Shown in pieces: positions 1 to 8,407 of a stretch of 18,334 nt of DNA. Source of the DNA: Alloprevotella sp. Lineage in GTDB: Bacteria > Bacteroidota > Bacteroidia > Bacteroidales > Bacteroidaceae. The stretch lies in contig JABZGM010000022.1 in NCBI GenBank assembly GCA_015259235.1, positions 1 to 18,334 of the forward strand. The letters run 5' to 3'. Position numbers and translations under genes: made by a program. Every line of letters begins with the position of its first letter. Position 1 is the first letter of the stretch. The notes below the pieces were generated by a model. That model worked only from the letters and a program-made list of their open reading frames with translations, ran no database searches and was not told where the DNA came from.

Positions 1-1543
1 CTACGTGGTGATCGCGAAATTCGGGAACGTGGCTCAAAGATTCCTTGCCGTAGTAGTATTCGTGACTCTCGATGTTGCATTCATCTTCGAGATAAATGCC
101 ATATTTGTCAGCAAGATAATACCAATAGGGGTCGTTGCTATAGTGGCTGTTGCGCACGTGGTTGATGTTGGCGCGCTTCATCAACATCACTTCCTTCTCC
201 ATTTGCTCACGCGTGATAGCGTGTCCGCGTCCGGGGTTTGTTTCGTGGCGGTTCACACCCTTCATCTTGATGGGTTTGCCATTGAGATAATAGTAACGTC
301 CAGCCTTGCCAAATTCGTCGTCTTGCGCAGCGGTTTGTTTGATTTCAATCTTACGGAAACCTACGATGGTAGAGAAAGTCTCGAGCACATTGTCTTTGGC
401 ATCCACCAGTTCGCCCACCAACACATAACGCCAAGGAGCTTCTGCACTCCATTTCTTCACAAGCGCACCAGCTTGCAATTTCACACTTGCAGTAACTTCG
501 TTTCCTTTGCGCACTTCCACAGGGGCTGTTTCTGCACTCACACCTGCTACGGGAGTAGTGCCCTCGCCATAGAGTTCTTTTTCAAAAAGGCGATAGCGCA
601 CACGCAAACCTTTGAGGTTTTTCGTGGAGAGATTGTTCAGAGAAGCTTTGATGTCGAGCGAAGCATTCACCAACGAAGCATCAAAGTCGGGGATTGCCAC
701 CACATCGCGCACTTGCACTTTGGGTTTCGCCACCAAACCTACGTTGCGGAAGATACCAGGCAGGCGGAACATGTCTTGACTCTCCAAGAAAGAACCATCA
801 TTGTTGCGATATACCTCTACGGCAAGCACGTTCTCACCTTTCACCAAATAGGGAGAGATGTCAAACGAAGCCAAGTTGCGAGAGTTCTTAGAGAAACCCA
901 CATATTTTCCGTTGATGTAAAGATAGAAGAAAGAGTCTACCCCATCGAAGTTGAGATATACCTCACGACCTTCCCAGTTTTGAGGAAGAGTGAAGGTGCG
1001 ACGATACGAACCCACTTCGTTGCGGTTCTTATAGGTGAGCCAATCTTTGTTGGGTTCACGCATCACACCCTTTTTCCAGTCGCCCACAGCCACCTCGTGT
1101 TGGAAAATCACACGCTGGTTACTATAAATAGGCATACCATACTTCTGTGTGCCGTCTTTCTGAATACCCACGATGTTCCAGTTCATCGGCACTTGCACCT
1201 TGTCCCAACCGCTGATGTTGTAGTTGGGTTTATAAAATTCTAGCGGACGCTCTTCGGGATTTCCCACCCAGTGGAAACTCCATTCGCCGTTCAAACTCTG
1301 ATAAAATGAAGAGGCTTCGGGCAGCACCTTAAGGGCTTCTTGCTCATTGGCAAAAGGGAAAAACCAAGCGTGAGGACGCTCTTTGTTGAGTGCCACCTGA
1401 GTTGGATTCTGCCATTCAGTGCCGAGCGGAGCTTTCACCTTAAGGTTGTAGGCGAATCCTGGCATGTGGTCACTGGAAGCAGGTGCCGTTTGCGCTGATG
1501 CGCCAAGGCTGAGAAGCAAACTGCAAGCTAAGAATAAAGACAT
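1..1543 (-). CDS. Secreted glycoside hydrolase family 2 beta-galactosidase, N-terminal part (3' end beyond window)
   Basis: Reading the minus strand from ATG at 1543 gives 514 codons open to the window edge. Residues 1-17 form a short hydrophobic export signal ending ASA|Q; it lacks a basic start, so the exact start is slightly uncertain, but I saw no in-frame ATG just upstream. The protein then shows the GH2 order: jelly-roll sugar-binding domain (about 80-275), Ig-like domain (about 280-400) and the start of the TIM barrel. Residues 429-434 read GVNRHE and 466-471 SHYSND, matching LacZ segments that hold transition-state and substrate-binding residues; 487-494 DECNIESH matches the LacZ Mg-site segment. 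The acid/base and nucleophile glutamates lie outside the window. The family hydrolyses terminal beta-galactosides; the signal suggests periplasmic or surface glycan degradation. Other GH2 activities are possible, but the motifs are closest to LacZ. It follows the PepSY gene on the same strand after 155 bp and has its own -7 box. Confidence 0.9.
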   Translation of the reverse strand, partial: MSLFLACSLLLSLGASAQTAPASSDHMPGFAYNLKVKAPLGTEWQNPTQVALNKERPHAWFFPFANEQEALKVLPEASSFYQSLNGEWSFHWVGNPEERPLEFYKPNYNISGWDKVQVPMNWNIVGIQKDGTQKYGMPIYSNQRVIFQHEVAVGDWKKGVMREPNKDWLTYKNRNEVGSYRRTFTLPQNWEGREVYLNFDGVDSFFYLYINGKYVGFSKNSRNLASFDISPYLVKGENVLAVEVYRNNDGSFLESQDMFRLPGIFRNVGLVAKPKVQVRDVVAIPDFDASLVNASLDIKASLNNLSTKNLKGLRVRYRLFEKELYGEGTTPVAGVSAETAPVEVRKGNEVTASVKLQAGALVKKWSAEAPWRYVLVGELVDAKDNVLETFSTIVGFRKIEIKQTAAQDDEFGKAGRYYYLNGKPIKMKGVNRHETNPGRGHAITREQMEKEVMLMKRANINHVRNSHYSNDPYWYYLADKYGIYLEDECNIESHEYYYGKESLSHVPEFRDHHV

Positions 1544-1648
1544 ACTTGAGGATGTTGAAGTGTGATGAGTAGAGAGGTAGCATTTGAGTGTCTGTTCTAA
1601 AACAGATTTCCACAGGCGGCACTCAAAGCCAAATCGTGTTCTTTGCGA

Positions 1649-1656
1649 CAAAGTTA
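1649..1656 (-). promoter_or_regulatory. Bacteroidetes-type -7 box for the beta-galactosidase gene
   Basis: The minus strand reads TAACTTTG, an exact match to TAnnTTTG, about 106 bp before the beta-galactosidase ATG. No clear TTTG element sits 20 bp upstream, so this is a one-box prediction. Confidence 0.45.
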
Positions 1657-1698
1657 CGGAATAAAAAATGAATTTGCGCTATTTTCACCTCTATATTT

Positions 1699-3348
1699 TC
1701 ACCTTGACTTTGCAAAATGGTGGAATTTCCGCCAAACGACGTAGCCAGAGATGAGCACGGTGAGCAAAAAGGTGCCAGAGAGGAAGATGAAAAGTTGGAT
1801 GATAATGTCGGGAAGAAACGTATAAATACGACCTGTGTGCGTTTCCAGAGCTACTCTCCACAGCGACAAACGACCATCTTGCACTTGTTCGGGCATTTCG
1901 CTGAAATCTGCTCGCTCATAGCACACGGACTCTTGCTCGTCGTCGTCAGTTGCCGCTTTTTGGGCACCACCGAGCGCATATTCTGCCCCACGATTATAGT
2001 CAAAAACCACAGGACGCGCGCCTAAGTCAGTGGAATAACCCGACACGGAGTAAGTGAAATCGGGGATTCCCTGATGCTTCGGTGCCACATACCGCTGTCC
2101 GGTGTAGAGATTCCAACTCTCGCCCGTGCGCGCATTCCAGCGATAGAGTCCACTGAAAGAACCAGCTATCCAATGGTCTGCATCTTCTTGTTGCAACACA
2201 TTGGTGCCCATGAAGCCCACGGGAGGTTCGTGGTCCAACTTAGTAGGTGCACTATGGAGATTGCTCGTTGTGAAAAAGCCGAAGGGTGTCTGCAACAACC
2301 AGCGATGATGATGACGATCGTAGCGTATCATGCGCAGATTGTCCCACCACGGATTGGGATTATGTTCATGCGTCAACGCAAGTGGTTGATGCCGAAGTCT
2401 GGCTATGGCTACCAAGAGCGGCGGACGAAGAAACATCCCCGTTACGGTGAGCAGCAGAAGAAATGCGAGGAGATAGACTCCCAATTTGTTATGAAGTTGA
2501 AGCGAAAATTTGAAGACACGACGCAGCACGCTCTTACCTTCTGGCTGGCGTTTGCGCTGTCGCTTCAACAACTTTGGGAAGAAGGCGAGTACCACTCCAG
2601 TGAGGCAAAGGACGATGAGGATGACACCCAAAAAGTCGACAAAATATTGTGCCCAAGCTCCGAAGAGTTCTCCACTGTGGAGCATCCAGAGGGTGCGAAA
2701 GGTGAAGCGCCCAAGTGGAGCATTGGTTGGTGCTTTCAAATGTATGCGCTCGAAATGCGTATAAGGTGCCGTAGCGAGGAAGAGTTCTGAACGACTTTGC
2801 AGCACCAACGTGTCGCCTTTCACAGCCGCATCCGTCATGCGGTCGGATGGTGCAAAGCGTTCGGTAAGTCGTTGCCACGATTGAGTACTATGGTTCCATT
2901 GGTAGGCATCGAAGGTGGTGACAGCAAAAAGTTGCCCACTATGAGTGCGCACCACATTTGCCACCAAGCGGTTGTCGGCTCCTGAGCGCATGCCACGTTC
3001 AAAACGCGAGAAGCACGTACGGCTTGAGTCGGTGAGCCAAAGCCCATTTTCACCATACAACAAGATGGAGTCGCTCGAAACACGAAGTGTTCCTTTCACC
3101 GCTCCTAGATTCCAGTGTTCCATGCGATACTCTGGTGGTAACACAGAGCGCGGCACGTCCACTTCACTCAAAGCGACACGATGATTTAGTACGATGCCCG
3201 ACAATGCAAAGATGATGAGAAAGAGGGTGAAAAATAGCCCACCCCACTTGTGCACCCAGCGCAGACGACGGTGGCGACGTTGTTTCGTCTTAATACCATC
3301 TGGCTGTGTAGCTGATGATTTGGTAAACAATCTAGAAAGAAAAGACAT
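1699..3348 (-). CDS. PepSY-associated transmembrane-helix protein (PiuB-like family)
   Basis: A 549-residue membrane protein starting at ATG 3348. After a basic cytoplasmic start it has TM1 at about 36-55, preceded by RLRWVHKWGG, the typical opening of PepSY_TM proteins. A long extracytoplasmic segment follows, then two central helices (LGVILIVLCLTGVVLAFF and LGVYLLAFLLLLTVTGMFL), a second large loop and a C-terminal helix (FIFLSGTFLLTVLISGYVVW). Family members in Bacteroidetes often lie beside TonB-dependent receptors for haem or siderophores and are thought to help reduce or release iron in the envelope; that role is family knowledge, not shown here. No receptor gene adjoins it. His residues near TM1 (WVHKW, LNH) and TM3 (LHNK) are candidate metal or haem ligands. 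Downstream, after 155 bp, is the beta-galactosidase; the pair may be partly co-transcribed, though a -7 box lies between them. Confidence 0.85.
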   Translation of the reverse strand: MSFLSRLFTKSSATQPDGIKTKQRRHRRLRWVHKWGGLFFTLFLIIFALSGIVLNHRVALSEVDVPRSVLPPEYRMEHWNLGAVKGTLRVSSDSILLYGENGLWLTDSSRTCFSRFERGMRSGADNRLVANVVRTHSGQLFAVTTFDAYQWNHSTQSWQRLTERFAPSDRMTDAAVKGDTLVLQSRSELFLATAPYTHFERIHLKAPTNAPLGRFTFRTLWMLHSGELFGAWAQYFVDFLGVILIVLCLTGVVLAFFPKLLKRQRKRQPEGKSVLRRVFKFSLQLHNKLGVYLLAFLLLLTVTGMFLRPPLLVAIARLRHQPLALTHEHNPNPWWDNLRMIRYDRHHHRWLLQTPFGFFTTSNLHSAPTKLDHEPPVGFMGTNVLQQEDADHWIAGSFSGLYRWNARTGESWNLYTGQRYVAPKHQGIPDFTYSVSGYSTDLGARPVVFDYNRGAEYALGGAQKAATDDDEQESVCYERADFSEMPEQVQDGRLSLWRVALETHTGRIYTFLPDIIIQLFIFLSGTFLLTVLISGYVVWRKFHHFAKSR

Positions 3349-3636
3349 GAAGTTTAGTATTGCAAATGAAAAGTCAGTCAGTAAACATGATACTGACGGC
3401 AGTGGATTCAGCGCTACGCGACATCGTCACTTGCCTTGCCGCTATGAAATCCTCGAATGCACGCAGCAAAACCTTGGCAAAAATACCAATTATTCGTGGA
3501 ATTGTCGAGGGCTTGTGTCACTTTTTGAACTGCACGAAGCTCAACAATCCTATAAAATCTATTCAGTATCTAATGACCGATTGGGGTTAAAAGGGCATAG
3601 AAGAAAGGGATACAGCAAAGATTGATATAAAAGAAA
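3349..3636. other. Non-coding stretch between the PepSY gene and the large secreted-protein gene
   Basis: No convincing gene lies here. A 76-codon plus-strand frame (3360-3590) shows no recognisable domain and ends inside a dispersed repeat, so I treat it as chance. Visible items are a small hairpin TCAGTA/TACTGA at about 3375-3405 just before the PepSY start, and the repeat copy at 3570-3591. I found no strong promoter for the PepSY gene; a TATTTTTG box on the minus strand at 3478-3485 lacks an upstream element. Confidence 0.5.
3570..3591 (+). repeat. Copy 1 of a dispersed intergenic repeat, core CTAATGACCGATTGGGG
   Basis: The 22 bases 3570-3591 are identical to the reverse complement of 18311-18332. 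The first 13 bases (CTAATGACCGATT) also recur in both arms of the inverted repeat at 13961-14013. No second arm is visible near this copy. Confidence 0.7.
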
Positions 3637-3667
3637 AGCACCCCACCTCTGAAATAGAGATGGGGTG
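3637..3667 (-). terminator. Intrinsic terminator of the large secreted-protein gene
   Basis: On the minus strand a stem GCACCCCA..TGGGGTGC, extended by CTCT/AGAG pairing, closes a short loop and is followed by TTTTCTTTTAT. It lies about 55 bp past the stop codon at 3721. Confidence 0.85.
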
Positions 3668-3720
3668 CAGATATGAGCGAGATTAACTCGTCAGTGCGAG
3701 ATAGTCAGCACGGGGTTGAC

Positions 3721-6700
3721 TTATTTCACAACTTGCTTCTTGCCGTTAACGATGTAAACACCAGCAGGGAGGTGGTTAGCGTTGTTCACGCGAACACCAG
3801 AAAGAGTGTAAACACCAGCCTTACCAGCCTTGCCGTTGAGAACGACAACACGACCGAGAGAAGTGATGGTGTCTTCAGCTTTAAGTTCAGCATCACCCTT
3901 CTTGTCTGTCACAGGCATCTTGTCGAAGTAACCAGTGTTAGCAGCAACAGATTCGTTTGGTTCAGAGAGAAGCACGAGGCTGTGATCACGGTTGAAGATA
4001 CCGCTTTCTTCATTCAAACGAGTGTTTTCGAAGACAGGAGTCAAACCATTTACAGCTTGTCCAGGAGTGTGAGTTGGATTGAGCTTAGTGTAATCCTTGT
4101 TCACGTCCTTAGTAGGATAGAGAGTCACAAAATTGCTTTCGTTCTTTTCAGCAGGCTTGTAAACATAAGCTTGACCAGCATTAAGCTTGTTGTCAGTTAC
4201 CGCTGCGAGTTGGATTTTTGATTCTGCATCTTGACCAATTACAGTGTAGAACTGACCATTGCTAGAATCAAATCCTGCATTTACAGGAAGAGTGATAATT
4301 TGAGCAACCTTAGCTTGAACATACACTCTAAAGCCATCTTCTGGATCGAGTGCCTTGTTGATATCTTCAGTAGCAGGGAGGAACTTGAAGGCAGAGTTGT
4401 CTTGACCTTCAGCAGAGTTCCAAAGCACGAGATTGTCAGACTCAGCATTTACATAGATCTTCTTAGCTTCTGCATCGTCAGCCTTGATGACAAAGTTAAA
4501 GCAACCAGGAGTCTTAGCAAAAGTAACGCTGAATACATAAGGAGTTTCGCTCTGAGTCATCATAGCTTGACCTGCCTTAGGAGCAGCGTAGAGACCACTG
4601 TAGACGTTCTTGAGCGTGTAACCGTTTTCTACCTTTTGAACATCCCAGTATGCACCGAGAACAGAGGAGAAACCATCTTCGTCCTTGTAGACACCCTTGT
4701 TGTTAGGATCGAGTACGCGACCCCACATCTTCAAGTGACTTTCGCGTGAAGAGTTGATAGCAGTGATCATGCGACCTTCACGAGTCTTTTCAGCAGATGC
4801 GCTTTGGATGCGATAAACACCAGCTTCAGGCATGATGAGTTGCTTAGCAAACTCAGCGAGACCAGCATTGAGTTCAGCAAGATAAGCGTTGATTTGCTCT
4901 ACGTTAGGAGCCTTAGTCTTCACTTGAGCTTCGAGCTGAGTCTTCACAGAAGTGATAACAGCTTCGAGCTTAGCCTTAGCACCTTCCTTATAGTAACCCA
5001 CTTCGGCTCCTTCTACAGAAGATGTAGAAAGCTTTTGAGCTTCAGCGAGAGCGTCAGTCACACGCTTAGGTTCGGGATAGTTCTTGAGGAATTGATCGTA
5101 TGCCTTTTGGAGAGCTTCGATGCTTTCCTTTGTAGCCTTCTCAGCCTTCACTTCAGTATTCAACTTAGCAATAGCAGCATTGAGGGCATCAATATCAGCC
5201 TTAGGCACAGAAGCGTTGAGAGAATTTACCTCATCATAGGCTCCCTTATAAACACGGAATTCAGAACCATAGAAGAAACGGTTACCATTGCCATCGGCAC
5301 CAGCACCATTTGCGCGAGAAACAACTTCAAGACGGAAGTTCTTGTAACCAGCAGGAACCTTGAAGTAAGCCACACCCGCATAGTTGTTCTTTGTAGCTTC
5401 ACCCACCTTGATAGCATAAGGATAATTGAAGGTAGAAACAGCGAGTGAATCCCAACCTTGCTTTTTCCAAGCATCGTAATCCATCACTTCTTCGCCGGCG
5501 TCATTTGTCTTGTTTTCTTTACCCTTATCAAGAGCTTCATCAGACTTCGTACCCCAAAGTGTCACCTTAGCAGGAGCACCACCATTAGCATTGTCGTGCA
5601 CACGCTTCACCCACTTGAGAAGGAGTTCTTGTTGTGGAGCTTCGAGTTGGAATTGGAGGAAGTGATTTCCTTTCCAAGCATCTTCACCACCGTGCCAAGT
5701 TGAGTGGAAGAAGGTGTTAGCATCACCGTCGAGGAGGAAATTCAAGTCTTTACCTTCATCTTTGTCAGCCATAGGACACTTGAGATGGTCTGCAGAAGTG
5801 ACAAGACCTGGATCATTGTCTTTAGAGAAGTCACCAGAATTAGCAAATTCAAGGCGAGTTCCTTGTTCGTTAACAGCCATGTAAGCGTAACCCTTATCGA
5901 GAGCTGCTTGAGCTTGGTTCACAAGTGCATTAGCTTTATCGTTATTGATGCCTTGTTGAGCAACGCTAAGGAGTTTATCAATTTGCTCTTGTGTGATAGT
6001 GCGAGCATAGAAAGCAGAAGCAGGAGCTTGCCAATCCCATACTACAACACGTTCGTGGTCACCACCAGGGTGCAAGCCACCAAATTCCCAACGGTCTTTA
6101 GTTGCACCACCGAAGCCTTTACCTCTCCAAAGGTCGGGAGAATAGAAAGTAAAGAAGCCTGCTTGGTTGCGGTTTGCCACGATGTTATAAGAAGCTAAAC
6201 GCTCATTGCTCATTTCTACAGTTTGGTTGAAGCCTGCAGGTTCTGATTTGTTGATGTAGCGTTCAGTTTGCATGTTCTTGAAGAAGAAGAAACCAGGATG
6301 CGCATTATCCTTCTCTACCTTCCAGATGAACTTCAAAGACTTGTGGTCGAGTTCTTCACCTTGCTTGTAGGTAGTAGCGCCACCTTTGTAGGTCCAGAGC
6401 AAACGCTTTGCACCAGGTTTCACAGCACCTTCGTCATAGAGAGCACCACCGTCATAGCCAGTTTCCTTGTGAGAACGATAAGATTCTACGATGTAGTAAC
6501 CTTCGGTCAATGGCTTACCTGATGCCTTGAATTCATTAAAAGCTTTAGGGAGTTCTTCAGCGAGTTTGTCTAATTCAGTCTCAGTAAGCTCAGAACCTCC
6601 ATCTACAGCAGCCTTAGCCTTAGTGTAAAGATCTTTAAGCACAGCATACTTTGCAGCATCGTATTGACCGATGTCAGTACCCAACACGTAAGCGTCCTTC

Positions 6701-7497
6701 TTAGTAGCATCAACCAAACCGTCGATGTCGAAACCTTCGCCGAAGGTAGCGTCCAAAACGTTGTTGAGGGATGTCTTGGCGTTATTCTCTTCCACTTCGA
6801 AGATGTTCCAAACATTCTTGCTGTAGTTGGTACCCTTATTTACAGAAAGATCGCCAGCCTCGTTGGTGAGGAAGAAGTCATATTCTGCATCTTGCTCCTT
6901 CTTCTTGGGATTCTTAGACTGGTAAGAAACAATAACAACAGCATCGTTGCGGTCTGTGAAAGTCAAAGTACTCAAGTCGAACTTGTTGACACCGTCATTG
7001 TCTGCCATAGATTCGCGAACATACGCATCTTTACCTCTGAGCACGATAGTGGTGTCTCCACCATTGTCCTTTGTTGTTTGCCAGTCGTAAGACTTTTGGG
7101 GGTCCTGTTTCACAGCTTCCTTCACGACAACCTTCCATGCGCGGTTGGTAGAAGAGGTGTAGAAAGTCTTGTTGCCAGGGACAGACACATACTGATCTTT
7201 CGTCTTGCCAGATACCTTCAAGTAGTAAACTTGATTGTCCGCTGCATCTTTGACACCCTCTACGGGAACAAACTCAAAGACTCCGTCAGAAGAAAGGTAA
7301 GATTTCTCGGTAAACGCAGTACCTTGAAGGTAACGGTTATTACCAGCCGCAGAAACAATACCTTGCAGGGCATACTTTTTGCCAGCTTCAATCTGAGTCA
7401 CAGCATTTGTAGCAGGAGACCAGTTACGAGCCGACAAATTTGTCACACCGACCAACACAACGGCAGCCGAGGCGAGCAATTTGTAAACCTGTTTCAT
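3721..7497 (-). CDS. Large secreted multidomain protein with discoidin-like domain and C-terminal sorting segment
   Basis: A 1258-residue protein starting at ATG 7497. Residues 1-23 are a clear Sec signal (KQVYKLLASAAVVLVGVTNLSA). The rest reads as alternating modules. Three stretches look like beta-trefoil/ricin-type repeats (about 30-135, 330-480 and 905-1065), each with phrases such as YALQG, GYYIVES or GVYRIQS and a KFxWKV/YWDVQKV-like strand. They are separated by helical FIVAR-like spacers (about 235-325, 515-550, 755-900). Residues about 560-750 resemble an F5/8-type C (discoidin/NPCBM) carbohydrate-binding domain (LLDGDANTFFHSTWHGG, then a terminal SEFRVYKG strand). The last 40 residues (GVYTLSGVRVNN, LPAGVYIVNGKK) match the short C-terminal segments of Prevotella secreted proteins, probably a type IX secretion signal. 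I see no catalytic domain, so glycan adhesion at the cell surface is inference. It has its own promoter and terminator. Confidence 0.85.
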   Translation of the reverse strand: MKQVYKLLASAAVVLVGVTNLSARNWSPATNAVTQIEAGKKYALQGIVSAAGNNRYLQGTAFTEKSYLSSDGVFEFVPVEGVKDAADNQVYYLKVSGKTKDQYVSVPGNKTFYTSSTNRAWKVVVKEAVKQDPQKSYDWQTTKDNGGDTTIVLRGKDAYVRESMADNDGVNKFDLSTLTFTDRNDAVVIVSYQSKNPKKKEQDAEYDFFLTNEAGDLSVNKGTNYSKNVWNIFEVEENNAKTSLNNVLDATFGEGFDIDGLVDATKKDAYVLGTDIGQYDAAKYAVLKDLYTKAKAAVDGGSELTETELDKLAEELPKAFNEFKASGKPLTEGYYIVESYRSHKETGYDGGALYDEGAVKPGAKRLLWTYKGGATTYKQGEELDHKSLKFIWKVEKDNAHPGFFFFKNMQTERYINKSEPAGFNQTVEMSNERLASYNIVANRNQAGFFTFYSPDLWRGKGFGGATKDRWEFGGLHPGGDHERVVVWDWQAPASAFYARTITQEQIDKLLSVAQQGINNDKANALVNQAQAALDKGYAYMAVNEQGTRLEFANSGDFSKDNDPGLVTSADHLKCPMADKDEGKDLNFLLDGDANTFFHSTWHGGEDAWKGNHFLQFQLEAPQQELLLKWVKRVHDNANGGAPAKVTLWGTKSDEALDKGKENKTNDAGEEVMDYDAWKKQGWDSLAVSTFNYPYAIKVGEATKNNYAGVAYFKVPAGYKNFRLEVVSRANGAGADGNGNRFFYGSEFRVYKGAYDEVNSLNASVPKADIDALNAAIAKLNTEVKAEKATKESIEALQKAYDQFLKNYPEPKRVTDALAEAQKLSTSSVEGAEVGYYKEGAKAKLEAVITSVKTQLEAQVKTKAPNVEQINAYLAELNAGLAEFAKQLIMPEAGVYRIQSASAEKTREGRMITAINSSRESHLKMWGRVLDPNNKGVYKDEDGFSSVLGAYWDVQKVENGYTLKNVYSGLYAAPKAGQAMMTQSETPYVFSVTFAKTPGCFNFVIKADDAEAKKIYVNAESDNLVLWNSAEGQDNSAFKFLPATEDINKALDPEDGFRVYVQAKVAQIITLPVNAGFDSSNGQFYTVIGQDAESKIQLAAVTDNKLNAGQAYVYKPAEKNESNFVTLYPTKDVNKDYTKLNPTHTPGQAVNGLTPVFENTRLNEESGIFNRDHSLVLLSEPNESVAANTGYFDKMPVTDKKGDAELKAEDTITSLGRVVVLNGKAGKAGVYTLSGVRVNNANHLPAGVYIVNGKKQVVK

Positions 7498-7632
7498 TGA
7501 ATGATTAAATTAAGAATTAAACGATTAATTGTGGTTCGCTTGATGAAATAGATATGTGACAAGGGCGCATTTTCCAAAGTTTTGCAAATCGCAAACACTT
7601 TATCCTGCGTGCTAGCAAGACATATCTCAGGA

Positions 7633-7640
7633 CAAAGGTA
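7633..7640 (-). promoter_or_regulatory. -7 box of the large secreted-protein gene
   Basis: The minus strand reads TACCTTTG, an exact TAnnTTTG match, 136 bp before ATG 7497. It directly follows a ten-T run that is also the tail of the bcp terminator. No TTTG lies at the usual spacing upstream. The 5' leader would be about 130 nt. Confidence 0.55.
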
Positions 7641-7766
7641 TAAAAAAAAAACTGGACATAGCAGTTTTGGGGGAGAAAAAACGCGAATCAATGCTTTTTT
7701 TCAAGTCCACACGGCAAAATCACCCTCAAATGAGGATTTTCCGCCTACTGCTTGTCCAGTTTTTTT
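7641..7766 (-). terminator. Probable bcp terminator: long-loop inverted repeat with T10 tail
   Basis: On the minus strand, the arms at 7747-7766 and 7645-7665 pair over about 20 bp with one bulged base (ACTGGACA..AGCAGT with ACTGCT..TGTCCAGT). The second arm runs into ten T residues (7651-7642). The loop of about 80 nt holds a smaller hairpin (7716-7740, CCTC/GAGG with AAAAT/ATTTT). This fits termination after bcp; a miniature inverted-repeat element is an alternative. Confidence 0.55.
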
Positions 7767-7840
7767 AGGAATAACTTTCACATTCGTGGCATAGGTTGCT
7801 TGTCTTATTCACAAGTTTACGCACGACACAAAGGTGACAG

Positions 7841-8302
7841 CTAACCATTCACACGCTTAATGATTTGCGTTGCATGCTCTTTGGTGCGAATCTGACCAGG
7901 GGTGAAGATGCTTTCCACCTTGCCTTCTTCGTCAATGAGGAAGGTAGTGCGCAAAAGCCCAACCGTGATTTTGCCATAACGGTTCTTCTCTCCCCACACT
8001 CCCATGGCGTTGATGAGGGTTTTGTCCGTGTCAGCAATGAGACGGAAGGGCAGCTGATGGGCTGCGATGAACTTTTGATGACTCTCTGCGCTATCGGCAC
8101 TCACACCGATCACTTCATACCCCATTTGAGTGAGTTCGCTGTAGTTGTCGCGAAGGGAGCACGCCTCAGCCGTACAGCCAGGCGTTTGATCTTTGGGATA
8201 GAAATAGAGAATTACTTTTCGACCTGCATATTCACTGGTGCGCACTTCTTGACCATTTTGATCCACACCAAGAACTTCGGGAAGTTTGTCGCCGATATTC
8301 AT
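7841..8302 (-). CDS. bcp: Thioredoxin-dependent thiol peroxidase (peroxiredoxin, Bcp/PrxQ)
   Basis: A 153-residue cytoplasmic peroxiredoxin, full length for the family. Residues 33-49 read YFYPKDQTPGCTAEACS: Cys43 is the peroxidatic cysteine in the TPGCT motif and Cys48 the likely resolving cysteine of the PrxQ subtype, five residues on. R117 and the following TTFLIDEEGKV strand also fit the fold. The enzyme reduces hydrogen peroxide and organic hydroperoxides at the expense of thioredoxin, protecting an anaerobe against oxygen. It lies next to a rubredoxin gene, but a terminator separates them, so they are neighbours rather than an operon. The ATG at 8302 is preceded by four tandem 7-bp repeats (8304-8331), and the upstream gap holds a 9-bp tandem repeat. 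I found no standard promoter. Confidence 0.95.
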   Translation of the reverse strand: MNIGDKLPEVLGVDQNGQEVRTSEYAGRKVILYFYPKDQTPGCTAEACSLRDNYSELTQMGYEVIGVSADSAESHQKFIAAHQLPFRLIADTDKTLINAMGVWGEKNRYGKITVGLLRTTFLIDEEGKVESIFTPGQIRTKEHATQIIKRVNG

Positions 8303-8303
8303 A

Positions 8304-8331
8304 TTAGACGTTAGAGATTAGATGTTAGAGG
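8304..8331. repeat. Tandem 7-bp repeat TTAGANG x4 directly upstream of bcp
   Basis: The plus strand reads TTAGACG, TTAGAGA, TTAGATG, TTAGAGG in succession, starting two bases before the bcp start codon. A further TTAGAGG lies at 8391-8397. These bases occupy the ribosome-landing region of bcp. Confidence 0.8.
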
Positions 8332-8381
8332 GTCGCAGACCCTATTTTGCTCGCCACGGCAAGCGTGGCTCGGGATAAAAT
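8330..8381. other. Two consecutive hairpins in the bcp upstream region
   Basis: GGGTC/GACCC with a 3-nt loop (8330-8342) is followed by GCCACG/CGTGGC with a 5-nt loop (8353-8369), the latter flanked by ATTTT/AAAAT at 8344-8348 and 8377-8381. No T-run follows on either strand, so these look like leader structure rather than a terminator. Confidence 0.55.
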
Positions 8382-8407
8382 AATTTGTCGTTAGAGGGAC
8401 TAGTGCT

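Noticed and set aside
5..1243. 412-codon plus-strand open frame
   Set aside because: It lies wholly antisense to the beta-galactosidase, whose motifs are unmistakable, and its own translation has no recognisable domain.
3360..3590. 76-codon plus-strand frame between the PepSY and large-protein genes
   Set aside because: No promoter, no domain, and its end is formed by the dispersed repeat.
6664..7500. 278-codon plus-strand frame, with shorter ones at 3673-6522
   Set aside because: All are antisense shadows of the large secreted-protein gene, produced by its codon bias.
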